64,000 bases of DNA. It comes from JANNBN01 sp031385545 (GTDB taxonomy: Bacteria > Actinomycetota > Acidimicrobiia > Acidimicrobiales > JANYDT01). The stretch covers positions 6,923 to 70,922 of the forward strand of contig JANNBN010000033.1 of NCBI GenBank assembly GCA_031385545.1. The letters run 5' to 3'. A program made the translations under genes and the position numbers. Every line of letters starts with the position of its first letter. The stretch's first letter is position 1. Of the stretch, positions 53,833 to 62,660 are shown one piece after another. Below the pieces are notes generated by a model that had not been told where the DNA came from, ran no database searches, and saw nothing but the letters and a program-made list of their open reading frames with translations.

Positions 53833-55078
53833 ATGGGACAGCACGGGTCGGGATCGCTACGGGAGCGCCGATCTGGTGTTTGGGAGCTTCGGATCGCCGT
53901 CGGCACCGATCCAGTGACCGGCCGCACGATGACTCGCTCGGTCACCTTCCGAGGCTCCCGCGACCAGGCAGAGCGCTACGGCTCCGAATTGGCCGCCGAG
54001 TACCGAGCTCGTCGTGCTGTTGCCAAAGCAGCCCCAATGTTGACGGTGCACGAACTATTGGATCGGTGGCTTGTGGCCGATCACCCGTGGAAGCCCTCCA
54101 CACTGGTCGGGTACACATCCATCGCCAACGCACTTCGGGCCGATCGGACACTCGCCTCAACGCGCATCGCGTCGCTCACCCCACGAATCGTGCGGATGGC
54201 GTTCGTCCGCTGGACCGACGCTGGCGCTGGCCCCGCCGTCATCTCCGGACGGTTCCGCGCCTTGCGCGCCGCTATTTGATGGGCATACGACGAACGCATC
54301 ATCGACACACATCCGATACGGACCATGCGCGGACCGACACGCCCCAAACCGCGGCGGCCGCTCGAAACCGAAGCGCTTGGCCGACTCCTCGCAGCAGCCG
54401 AAACTCAACTGTTCGAGGCCGTTGCAAACGACATTGGACGTCCGGGCGATCGTGAGCACCGGCATCTCGCCGAGCAGGACCTCTTGCTCGTGCGTCTCGC
54501 AGCAGACAGTGGCGCGAGACGCGGAGAGCTTGCAGCACTCCAGTTCGACGACCTCCGCGACCGTGTCCTTCACATCGCCCGCGCAGCATCGGCCGACGTG
54601 ATCGGAACGCCGAAGTCGGGACGAGACCGAACACTCACGATCGGGACACCCAACTGCGATGTTCTGGCACCAACTCGAACACGATTGGCGGCCTACTACC
54701 CGGCCCGGTGCTGAGTTTGGGCCGTGGCTGTTCAGTCCCGTCTTCGACCATCGAGCTCGGTTGACAACTGGCGCTCTTGGCCACCGATTCGCGCGCCTCG
54801 CGCGCCGAGCGGGCGTGGAAGGGGCGACGCTGCACCGACTCCGGCACAACGTGGCCACGTTCCTCGTCGAGCGAGGCCAGATCCTCCAGGCCCAAGCTCG
54901 GCTCGGACACGCAGACGCGGCTACAACCTTGCGCGAGTACGCGTACGCGCTCCCGCTCGCCGACACTGCCGTCGCCGACGCCATTGATCAGCACCTCGAC
55001 CAACTCGCGGCAGGTGAACCGTGGCGAGCAGATGCCGAAAGACGTGGGACCCTTTCGGTGAATCCTTATAAGGGGTAA
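53833..55078 (+). pseudogene. Tyrosine recombinase (phage-type integrase), broken
   Basis: Reading frame 1 runs 53833-54279, stops at TGA 54277-54279, then continues in the same frame (WAYDERIIDTHPIRTMRG...) to about 54660. A frameshift moves the rest to frame 2, ending at 55078. Across the pieces lie an N-terminal SAM-like domain, the catalytic Arg (GARRGELAAL), HRLRHNVATFLVERG (H-x-x-R) and LGHADAATTLREYAY with the Tyr. With one nonsense and one frameshift lesion the enzyme should be inactive. Confidence 0.85.
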
Positions 55079-55088
55079 CCTTGGAGCC

Positions 55089-55298
55089 GTGACGGTCGAC
55101 CTCGACACCCTTCCAGCGGAACTCGCACGCTCTGTTCGAGCTGCGCGTCGGCGCCGCGGAAACGTTGAGGCGAAGGCCTTCGTTTCGAGTGGTCTCGATC
55201 CCGTCATCGGTGACTGGGCGAAGTCGCTCATCGCTTCTGGCGAGCTGGACGCTGCGATCGCCGAGATCGCCGCATCGGATCCAGACCTTCATTCGTGA
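55089..55298 (+). CDS. Antitoxin-like small protein
   Basis: A 69-residue, Arg- and Ala-rich protein starting at GTG (MTVDLDTLPAELARSVRAARRRRGN). It is followed with GTGA overlap by the start of a PIN-type toxin, which suggests an antitoxin. I recognise no DNA-binding motif with certainty. Its toxin partner is truncated, so it may be an orphan. Confidence 0.5.
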   Translation: MTVDLDTLPAELARSVRAARRRRGNVEAKAFVSSGLDPVIGDWAKSLIASGELDAAIAEIAASDPDLHS

Positions 55299-55414
55299 TC
55301 GTCGTCGACGACCGCCTGCGTGGATCGATCGCGTCCGGCTGCCGGAGCAGGGCCCGACATCAAGGTGTACGGTTCGCGTCATCGCAGATTTCGTATCTCA
55401 TTAAAGGAGATTGA
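55295..55414 (+). pseudogene. Truncated PIN-domain toxin fragment
   Basis: GTG at 55295 overlaps the antitoxin stop and opens VIVVDDRLRGSIASG, the first strand and acidic residue of a VapC-like PIN domain. After about 15 residues the sequence no longer resembles the family, and the frame ends at 55414 beside the secreted propeller gene. This looks like a deletion or insertion junction. Confidence 0.5.
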
Positions 55415-55419
55415 AAGCC

Positions 55420-57003
55420 ATGAAAGTTTCACATTTCGTCCGGTTGATCGGACTGGCTACGGCCTGCCTCGTGAGCGCCCCCTCGGCGCAGGCGGGCGCC
55501 AATCGCCCGGCCAAACAGGTGATCAGCAATCCCTTCCATGAGTATTCCGGCATCCCCGGACTCAAGCTGGGCTATGGCGATGTGCTGGCCCAGTGCCAGA
55601 CCTACAACAACGCGTCCAACACCAACCCGTATGCACCGTTCGTCACCAACGTGAACATCATCAGCGGTGACAACCTCAACCTCGGCGCCGGGGTGAACAA
55701 TGGCTGTCGCACCCCGCAGAACGAAACCGCGATCGCCGTCAACCCGACCAACGCGCTCAATCTGGTGGCCGGTGCGAACGACTACCGGGACTGCTGCGTA
55801 ACCTCCGGGACATCGCAGCGCAACGACGGCAGCGGCTGGGTTTACACCTCCTTCGATGGCGGTACGACCTGGAGCAATATCAAGCTGCCCGGCGTCGGCT
55901 TCAGCGGCAACCCGCAGGGGGTGTTCAAGAAGGTCACGTCCGTGGGCGATCCGGCGATCTCCTTCGGTGCCAACAACACCGTCTATTACGCCAACATCGG
56001 CTTCAACCGTGTTGACGAATCCGACGCCATCTTCGTCAGTGTCTCGAACGACGGCGGTCTGACCTGGGCGCCGCCGGTGCTGGTCGCCAACAGCGGCGGC
56101 AAGACCTTCTTCAACGACAAGGTGTGGATCGGCGCCGATCCTCGCAACGGGAACGCAATCGTCACCTGGACACGCTTCAGGGACAACCCCACGTACGGCT
56201 ACGTCGAATCGCCGATCGTCGGCGCCACGACGAGCAACTTCGGCGGAGCCTGGACCAGCTGGGTCGACGTCAGCGGTCCTTACAAGTACAACCAGGGATC
56301 AGTACCGGTCTACGACAACAACGGCAACATCTACGTGTCATTCGAAGGTGCCGTGGCGGCGGACGGGTACAACGACTACAACATCGTCGCCCGGTCCACC
56401 GACGGCGGCAACACCTTCACCCAGACTGTTCTGAGCCGCAATGTCGACGAGAACTTCCCAATCTTCGGCGGACGCGGCGTGCTCAGCGGCCTCCATTTCC
56501 GCACCAACACCTTCCCGGCACTCACGGTCGACCGCGTGACCGGCAAGCTCTACCTGGCATGGGCCGACAACTCCCTCGGCAATTCGACAACCACCAGTAC
56601 ACAGGTCTTCATCCAGTCGTCGACCAACGGTGTCATCTGGTCCCCTAAGACTCGGCTGACCACCACACCCGAGGACAAGATCTACCCCTGGGTGGCCGCC
56701 AACGGCGGCAATGTCATCGTCACGTACTACACCCGCGAGTTCGCCGGCAGCGCCAGTCTTCAGCTGGACTACGCCTACGTGAAGTCGAACGACGCCGGCG
56801 CGACCTGGAGCGCCTCGACCCGGATCACCGAGCAGTCATCCGACCCGGGCATCCAGTTCACCTCAGGTGCCTTCATCGGCGACTACACCGGCGTGGCCAT
56901 GGGATCGGACAACATCGCCCATCCCATCTGGACCGACTTCCGCGGCAACCCAGGCGTTACATCGCCCAATCAGGATGCGGTCACGGCCGCCATACCCCTT
57001 TGA
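55420..57003 (+). CDS. Secreted BNR/sialidase-like beta-propeller protein
   Basis: A 527-residue exported protein: signal peptide MKVSHFVRLIGLATACLVSAPSAQAG, then Asp-box repeats (S/T-x-D-x-G-x-T-W) near residues 144-151, 209-216, 326-333 and 456-463, with a weaker one near 400. This predicts a six-bladed propeller as in sialidases, but no clear Arg triad is visible, so catalysis is unproven. GGAG precedes the ATG. It sits in the island against a truncated toxin gene and may be a recent arrival. Confidence 0.8.
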   Translation: MKVSHFVRLIGLATACLVSAPSAQAGANRPAKQVISNPFHEYSGIPGLKLGYGDVLAQCQTYNNASNTNPYAPFVTNVNIISGDNLNLGAGVNNGCRTPQNETAIAVNPTNALNLVAGANDYRDCCVTSGTSQRNDGSGWVYTSFDGGTTWSNIKLPGVGFSGNPQGVFKKVTSVGDPAISFGANNTVYYANIGFNRVDESDAIFVSVSNDGGLTWAPPVLVANSGGKTFFNDKVWIGADPRNGNAIVTWTRFRDNPTYGYVESPIVGATTSNFGGAWTSWVDVSGPYKYNQGSVPVYDNNGNIYVSFEGAVAADGYNDYNIVARSTDGGNTFTQTVLSRNVDENFPIFGGRGVLSGLHFRTNTFPALTVDRVTGKLYLAWADNSLGNSTTTSTQVFIQSSTNGVIWSPKTRLTTTPEDKIYPWVAANGGNVIVTYYTREFAGSASLQLDYAYVKSNDAGATWSASTRITEQSSDPGIQFTSGAFIGDYTGVAMGSDNIAHPIWTDFRGNPGVTSPNQDAVTAAIPL

Positions 57004-57050
57004 TCACTACCCTGGCCGGCTGACGGCAGGCTGCTTCGGGTTCCGCTAAG

Positions 57051-57073
57051 CCGCCGGGGCAGCGCCCCAGCGG
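57051..57073 (+). terminator. GC-rich hairpin after the propeller gene
   Basis: GGGGC pairs with GCCCC within ccgccggggcagcgccccagcgg, flanked by CCGC/GCGG. It lies 47 bp after the stop. No U-run follows, so it is a weak terminator candidate. Confidence 0.4.
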
Positions 57074-57086
57074 TTCAACATCGCTC

Positions 57087-57156
57087 ATCTCCTGCCGCAC
57101 TCTCGGGAAGGCTCCCGGGATCCGATGGCAACGCTGCCGATGTGCGGCAGGAGATG
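57087..57156. repeat. Perfect 15-bp inverted repeat
   Basis: CATCTCCTGCCGCAC at 57087-57101 recurs inverted as GTGCGGCAGGAGATG at 57142-57156, with about 40 bases between. The right arm overlaps the start of the XRE-type reading frame. It could be an operator for that gene or the end of a small mobile element. Confidence 0.6.
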
Positions 57157-57433
57157 TTCGATCGTGGCCGCGGTGGCGCGACCTGCCCGTGTCAGCAAAC
57201 GCGATAAGAGCGCATCGCTCTACGACCTTCGCACTGCTTCGGGGCTGAGCCAGCGCGCCTTGGCGGAGCGGATGGGCGTAACCGAGTCCGTCGTCTCGCG
57301 GCTTGAAGAAGGTGGCAGCGCAGGCAACCGGATCGACATCCTCGCTCGGGTTGCCGTTGCCCTCGACCGTCACCTCATCTGTCGTTCCCAAGGAAGACGA
57401 ACCGAACGACATCGGAGTCCTCGGTGGCGATGA
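57125..57433 (+). pseudogene. XRE-family helix-turn-helix protein, probably frameshifted
   Basis: SASLYDLRTASGLSQRALAERMGVTESVVSRLEEGGSAGNRIDILARVAVALDRHL is a clear XRE HTH of the HigA/antitoxin kind. The next in-frame residues are Arg-rich, whereas another frame reads HLSFPRKTNRTTSES, closer to the usual basic tail. A frameshift near 57380 is likely. The real start may be one of the ATG or GTG codons at 57125-57175. Confidence 0.55.
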
Positions 57434-58225
57434 TCTTGATGGCTTCCCCAGACATGGTGCACTCCTTCGGGGTTCCAGCTGTCGAGTAGCTCTCGTCCGC
57501 GTGCGTCGTCGAGTGCGAGATCGAGTGCGATGACGATCGCTGGAACGACAACTTTGCCGTTTCGGTGGACTCGTTGTGTTGCGAGCCATGCCAACGACGA
57601 GGTCGAACGTGCCGTTGGGGTCGGGTTTGAGGATCGATGTTGCAAGGTCAAAGGAGTCGGCCTCGGGGACCATCAGTTGGGACCGTCCAGAACCTCGTCT
57701 GATGCCCGGCACCTTCCATGCTCGCTCGGCCTCGGAACCGGTCCACGCCATCCAGTACCGGAAGGGTCGGTGAGCCGTGTTCGAAGTGTCTTCGCGTTTG
57801 CCGCGGTTGTTGGATCACCGACCACTGCAATGGGTCGCGCGCGATATCGCCAAGCCTGGACCGCTGCGTCGAGGAGTTCCGGCAGCAACGGTTCGTGGTC
57901 AGCAGTGACCAACCCTTCGTCGATGAATCGACGCAGTGCATCGGACACCGACGACGCAGTCCGTCGGATTGCTCGGCTGATGGCCCGCACACCGCCTGGC
58001 TCTGGAGTGTGAAGGAGCCAGAGCGCGATATCGAGGCCGATCCCCCGTCGAGCGGTTGTCCGCGGCGTTTCGGCGACGTTGCTTCGGCCGCCGCCACTGA
58101 GGCTTCGATGACGAGCGACGGGCGTCGGATGGAGAGGTAACCGCGCTCGTCGAAAAACGAGACGTTGCGGTCGCGCAAGATGGTCCGTGCGTCTTCGGTG
58201 ATCCGCTGAGCGACGAGAAGATCAG
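57400..58225 (-). pseudogene. Decayed HTH gene, AbiEi-antitoxin-like
   Basis: Homology-like pieces lie in order on the minus strand but in changing frames: VAQRITEDARTILRDRNVSFFDERGYLSI, then GGVRAISRAIRRTASSVSDALRRFIDEGLV (helix-turn-helix), then ATSILKPDPNGTFDLVVGMARN, then VIALDLALDDARGRELLDSWNPEGVHHVW. At least three frameshifts are needed to join them. The order resembles AbiEi-like nucleotidyltransferase antitoxins, but that is from memory. A shorter related fragment is at 62661-62842. Confidence 0.6.
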
Positions 58226-58320
58226 TAGTCCCTGATGTCTAGGCAAGACCGCGTGCAAGCGATGCGCTCACCACGAAATCCTTCGGCGTGCCCTGGCTAG
58301 GAGGGTTCGACTGGAGAAGC

Positions 58321-58779
58321 CTATGAGTCGATCTCGGAGAGAACCTCGCTGATGATCCGGGTGACCTGATGCGGTGCGATCTCGTCGCCGCCTTCCGCTT
58401 CTGCGATCTCATGGGCGAAGCCCTTGACCGACGGAGTCCCACCGACCAGTACGTGTCGAAGCGCCTCGGCACTGGGCTCAGGATCAGACAGCGATTCCAC
58501 GGCCTTGTGGACGTCGTGTTCGGGGTCGACTGCGACCGCATGCACGACGGCCATTGCTTCTTCGCGTCCGCTTGCCGTGGATGTGGCGGGTTCACGATCG
58601 GGGTTCTGTGCCTGATCCCATTTTGCGAGAGCCTCCAGGTAGCCGGGCTGACCCGGGTACAGCACACGCGTGGTTGCGTTCTCCTGGCCCTCCTCCGGTG
58701 GAACGGCATTCTCTTGATCGTGGCGACCGGCGATGATCGGGACGGTTAGCGTGCCGTTTTCATTTCGGATGATTTCCAT
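58321..58779 (-). CDS. Acidic protein of unknown function
   Basis: A 152-residue, Glu/Asp/Ala-rich protein (MEIIRNENGTLTVPIIAGRHDQENAVPPEEGQ...), without signal or membrane segment. An AGGAG site precedes the ATG and codon bias is genuine. The C-terminal helix-rich part (HEIAEAEGGDEIAPHQVTRIISEVLSEIDS) could be an interaction domain. Family not recognised. Confidence 0.6.
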   Translation of the reverse strand: MEIIRNENGTLTVPIIAGRHDQENAVPPEEGQENATTRVLYPGQPGYLEALAKWDQAQNPDREPATSTASGREEAMAVVHAVAVDPEHDVHKAVESLSDPEPSAEALRHVLVGGTPSVKGFAHEIAEAEGGDEIAPHQVTRIISEVLSEIDS

Positions 58780-58925
58780 TGGTCAGGCTCCTGAGGCGGC
58801 GTCGGCCTGAGGTGGCGGACGGGCGCTGTCTCCCGCCTATACCCGGACCACGCCGTTTCAATCGTCCCCCCCGTGCCGCCTCCGTAACGCCATGGGATCT
58901 TTAAAACGTCACTGTTGCCGCAGCA

Positions 58926-59519
58926 TTGGATCAGGCGGAGTTCTTCACCGAACCGCTCGATCTGGCATGGCAGAACTATCTGACGTCAGGTGGATTTCCT
59001 CGTGCCGTCGGCGAACACCATCGAGATGGTCGGGTCAGTGACTCGTTCGTCGGCGACCTAGTCACGTGGCTGCACGGCGATGCGATCCTGACGAACCAGC
59101 CGATTCGGTGGCCCTGCTTCTTGCGGAACTCACCCGCCGCTCAACGTCGCCACTCAACCGTACAGATGCTGCACAGGTCCTCGGCTATCCGAATCGGCAA
59201 TCGTTCGATCGGAGGCTGTCTCGCCTCGTCGACAGCTTCGCCGCGTTGTGGTGCCACCAGGTCGACGGCAACGGCTCTCGCATCGCCGGATCACAGTCGA
59301 AGCTGTACCTCAGCGACCCGCTCCTGGTATGGCTCGGTTCGCGGACGCGCAGGGCTGCCGTCGCCCGACTTCACCCAACTCACCGAGAACACGATCGACG
59401 CAACGATGGCCCGCGCCATTCACAACCTCCAGCCCGGGCGCTGGCACAACGAAGACACGATCGGGTACCTACGCACCACCAGCGGCAAGGAAGCCCGCTT
59501 GCTACTTTTCTCTGCATGA
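58926..59519 (+). pseudogene. C-terminal remnant of a DUF4143 ATPase
   Basis: Pieces of a DUF4143 domain appear in two frames: LAWQNYLTSGGFPRAVGEHHRDGRVSDSFVGDLVTWLHGD, then (frame +1) RTDAAQVLGYPNRQSFDRRLSRLVDSFAALWCHQ, then back to TENTIDATMARAIHNLQPGRWHNEDTIGYLRTTSGKE. The N-terminal ATPase half is missing and two frameshifts break the rest. It overlaps the next gene start by 4 nt (ATGA). Confidence 0.65.
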
Positions 59520-60613
59520 TCCTTGACTCGTTGACGCTGTCGGCTGCTCGGTTCGAAAAGGGGACAGGGTGGACGTTGAAACCGCAGGGAGCGTGTCGCG
59601 GTGAGGTATGTGTGCCGCTTCCCGATGTGGTGCACGATGGTCAAGTCGAGGTGGCGGTGGTGGCGGAGCGGCTTGGTATGCCGCTCGTGGAGAGCGCTGC
59701 GGATGGTCTGTGGTCGTTGGGTCCGGCGTCGCTCGGGGGTCACGTCCTGGCGACTGCGGAGGCGCCGGAGCTGGAGCTCCCGGACCTCGAGGGACGACCG
59801 TTCCGGCTGTCATCGCTGAAGGGCCAGAAAGTGCTGGTGGTGTCATGGGCGCCGTATTGAGGCTGTGCTCGTGACTTGCCCGTGTGGCAGGCATTGCGCA
59901 ACGAGTTGCACCCTCGGGGTCTGGAGATCGTCACGGTTGGTATGGACACTGCCGGACCCGAGGCGTGTCGGCCGTTTATCGAGGCCGCCCGTCCTGAGCA
60001 TCCGTCGCTGGTCGACGTGGGCCACGTCATGGCGGAGCGCTTCGGGGTCGTGAACATCCCCAACGGCGTGTGGATCGACGAGGCCGGGATGGTCGTGCGA
60101 CCGGCAGAGCCGGCGTTCCCACCGGGCGGCGTCCGCGTTGCGCGGGCCGTGGTCGAGGGTGGCGTGCCGGAGCGCATGAAGGCGATCTTCGCGGAGGCCG
60201 ACAAGATCCAGGTCGACCGCGAAGCGTACGGACGGGCGTTGCGGGACTGGGTGGAGCTCGGCTCTGCCAGCCGGTTCGTGCTGCCACCTGATGAGGTCAT
60301 CGCTCGGTCGGGACGGCGGGATCATTCGGCTGCGGAGGGGGCCGCCCAGTTCGAGCTCGGGCAGTATCTGTGGCGGGCCGGTCGTGGCGACGTGGCGATT
60401 GAGCACTTCCGGGCCGCGCATCGCCTGCAACCGGACAACTTCTCCTACAAACGTCAGGCATGGTCATTGGTGCCGGCGGGTGCTGGTGTGTTCGACCGGT
60501 TCTGGCAGGGACCCGTCGAAGGCCGGGAAGGGGAATGGCCCTACGACAGCGATTGGCTGAGCGAAGTTCGCGACAAGGGGGCCGAGAACTACTACCCGGC
60601 AATGGAGCCGTGA
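59516..60613 (+). CDS. TlpA/ResA-like redox protein with in-frame UGA (candidate selenoprotein)
   Basis: Read through TGA 59858-59860, the frame gives 365 residues. The N-terminal part (about 1-85, with C27 and C32) is of unknown fold. Then a thioredoxin-like domain runs: PELELPDLEGRPFRLSSLKG, VLVVSWAPY-U115-G-C117-ARDLPVWQALR, GLEIVTVGMDT and FGVVNIPNGVWIDE. The UGA falls on the first redox Cys of W-x-x-x-C-G-C. A C-terminal helical, TPR-like region follows. Frame and codon bias continue unchanged on both sides of the UGA, and a hairpin lies 20 nt beyond it. Confidence 0.75.
59868..59905 (+). promoter_or_regulatory. Candidate bacterial SECIS element (redox gene)
   Basis: Inner stem CTTGCC (59875-59880) pairs with GGCAGG (59886-59891), one U-G pair, loop CGUGU. 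Outer stem CTCGT (59868-59872) pairs with ACGAG (59901-59905). The apical loop starts 20 nt after the UGA and has G in its second position, within limits described for bacterial SECIS hairpins. Confidence 0.5.
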
Positions 60614-60617
60614 CGAA

Positions 60618-61502
60618 ATGACGGTGATCCCTCCGGCCCGCCGACTGGCCGCGGCGGTCGAGCCGATTGCGGGTCAAGCCCAGTTCTCGCCGGAATGCCA
60701 TGCCAACTATGAAGCGCTCGGCTTCCCTCCGAGTCCCGGAATGGTCGGCCGCACGGCGTTGCCGGACAAGTGCGGGTTCTTCACCAGCCGTGGTGCGGTG
60801 CTCGGCGATGTGCCTGCCGAAGTTGTTGCGGCCGCGTTCGCCGTGTTCAACCCGGACGAGATCGTGCCGATCGTGCGCCGCGGCAAGAGCCTGGCGGATG
60901 CATCGACGATGTGGGCGGCGCGGCTCGACGGTGCCAGCGCTCAGTTACGGCGGATACTCGGGGCCGAGCTTCCGGAAGCGGCATGGGTCACCGATCGGCT
61001 GCTCAACGCAGCCGACGACCTGCCGCTTGCCGGTAGAGCGCTGTTCGCCGGCCAGCGCGCGGCGGAGATCCCGGACGACCCCATCGCACGACTGTGGCGC
61101 TCGGCCGATCGCCTGCGCGAGTACCGCGGAGATTCACACGTGCACGCGTGGTCCGCCGCGGGGTTCGATCCGGTGGAGATCGGGTTGCTCAGCGATCTCT
61201 ACTGGGGGCTCGCTCCCCGAGCGCACACCAGGGGGCGGGGTTGGACGCAGGACCAGCTCGCCGACGGGGAGGAGCGGTTGCGTTCGCGAGGTTTGCTGGA
61301 AGGCAACAACATCACCGAGCTCGGCCGCTCGGTGCGCGAAGCCATCGAAGACTCCACTGACGCGGCGATGACGCGCGCCTTGGCTGTGCTCGGCGCCGAC
61401 CTCGACGAGATCCTCGCCGCGATGGAGCCATGGGGCGCAGCCATCCGGGCGGCCGGTGGATACCTCACACCTCTCGTGCGCTTCACGTTTGGCGCCGGCT
61501 AG
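60618..61502 (+). CDS. SCO6745-family protein
   Basis: A 294-residue helical protein matching the actinobacterial SCO6745 family: QFSPECHANYEALGFPP near the start, GFFTSRGAVLGDVPAEVVAAAFAVFNP, LREYRGDSHVHAWSAAGFDPVE, and RGWTQDQLADGEERLRSRGLL...ITELGRSVREAIEDSTD, a winged-helix-like tail. Function is unknown. It starts 4 bp after the redox gene and lies between the two candidate selenoproteins, so it may act with them. Confidence 0.75.
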   Translation: MTVIPPARRLAAAVEPIAGQAQFSPECHANYEALGFPPSPGMVGRTALPDKCGFFTSRGAVLGDVPAEVVAAAFAVFNPDEIVPIVRRGKSLADASTMWAARLDGASAQLRRILGAELPEAAWVTDRLLNAADDLPLAGRALFAGQRAAEIPDDPIARLWRSADRLREYRGDSHVHAWSAAGFDPVEIGLLSDLYWGLAPRAHTRGRGWTQDQLADGEERLRSRGLLEGNNITELGRSVREAIEDSTDAAMTRALAVLGADLDEILAAMEPWGAAIRAAGGYLTPLVRFTFGAG

Positions 61503-61632
61503 CTCGTAGCGTGGCGCCCAATCGTTGAAAATCTCAATGCGTCAACCACGTCAACCACGCGAACACTGCGTGCGATTTGCAATCCATCCTCGTCTCGCCG
61601 ACGATTCGTTCGTCCAGTATGAAAGGAATATC

Positions 61633-62253
61633 TTGACTCGTATCCCCTTGGTCGATTCGAACGACCCGTCCACCGATCCACTGGCCGCTGAAGCGCTCAG
61701 ATCGGTCAGTCGGCATCGCAATCGGACGGTCGACCCCAACGTTTACAGAGCGATGGCCAACCATCCGAGGGCCCTCCGTGCGCTGGTCGACTTCGGCACC
61801 GCGGTCTACTTCGACAACTCGCTCACCCCTGCGCAGCGCGAGCTCGCCTACCTCACGGCGAGCGTCACCAATGACTGCCACTATTGAATTCCGACTCACG
61901 TGCTGCTCGGTCGAGCAGCGGGATTGTCGGAGGAGCAACTTGCGCACCTGGGCGACGCCTCCCGTCCGGATGACATCTACGACGACGCGTCCTGGGCCAT
62001 CGTCGAATACGCACAGGTGTCGACGCGGAACGAAGCGATCGCGAACGAGCTGTACGCACGCCTCCGTGCGCACTTCACGGAGCAGCAGATCATCGAGATC
62101 TGCTTCACGGTCGGGTTGAGCAACACCATCAACCGGTTTCACGCCACCTTCCTCACCGAGGTCGACGAGCGCACCCGCGAAGCTCTGGCTCCGTCCTGCC
62201 CCCTTCGCTACCCCGACATCGAACCGAACGCTTCTGACGGGGGGCACGGGTGA
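61633..62253 (+). CDS. AhpD/carboxymuconolactone decarboxylase-like protein with in-frame UGA (candidate selenoprotein)
   Basis: Read through TGA 61885-61887, the frame gives 206 residues from a TTG preceded by AAAGGAAT. TPAQRE70LAYLTASVTNDC82-HY-U85-IPTH89VLLGRAAGLSEEQL matches the AhpD proton-relay spacing Glu-12-Cys-3-Cys-4-His. The UGA takes the place of the second, attacking Cys. Both flanks are well-conserved CMD sequence in one frame, ending ELYARLRAHFTEQQIIEICFTVGLSN. A perfect GGUC-loop hairpin lies 21 nt after the UGA. Confidence 0.78.
61901..61920 (+). promoter_or_regulatory. Candidate bacterial SECIS element (AhpD-like gene)
   Basis: GCTGCTC (61902-61908) pairs perfectly with GAGCAGC (61913-61919) around the tetraloop GGTC, extended by one U-G pair. 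The loop starts 21 nt after the UGA. GGUC is also the apical loop of the E. coli fdhF SECIS hairpin. Confidence 0.6.
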
Positions 62254-62660
62254 AGGCGGAGTGTCCGCGCCGTGTCGCGGTGGCTCGCGACGGGCGCTGG
62301 ACCGGCGGATTCGCACATTGCCAAATCCACAATCCGGTCAGATGACTGGCGGATGCGGGTCGCACATGGCTGGCGAAGAGCAGGTGGCTGCAGAGTCGCT
62401 CACCGCAGGGCCGGGCCCTCGCCGCAGCGATCGAACCACTCGTCGGATCGGTCTGTCCCTCAGCCCTCCCACACGGGCCTTCGCAACGGTCGAGTTGCCA
62501 CATCATCTCGCGTGGAGCGGTCGGACAGTGTTTGCGCTTGGAGATCGCCACGATCGTCAGCGGGTTTCCGAGATTGTGCTCACCGAAGGACTACCCCGCG
62601 ACATTGAGTCATTCGTCGATGGAACGCTTCTCGTCGACGTGTGGGACGACCTTTACCGTT
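62254..62660. other. Gene-free stretch after the AhpD-like gene
   Basis: Both strands carry open frames, but none reads like a protein I can support. I see no RNA gene or strong repeat. It is probably degraded DNA continuous with the fragment that follows. Confidence 0.4.

Noticed and set aside
53736..53945. A third, degenerate copy of the palindrome element near 53760-53810
   Set aside because: Short GGTTGGGA and CAGCCCAACATT stretches recall it, but the 21-bp phasing and CCAACGTTGG core are absent.
54277..54279. In-frame TGA in the integrase as a possible third selenocysteine codon
   Set aside because: It falls in AAI-x-WAYDE, where the family has a small non-redox residue, no Cys. A frameshift further on also breaks the gene, so a nonsense mutation is the simpler reading.
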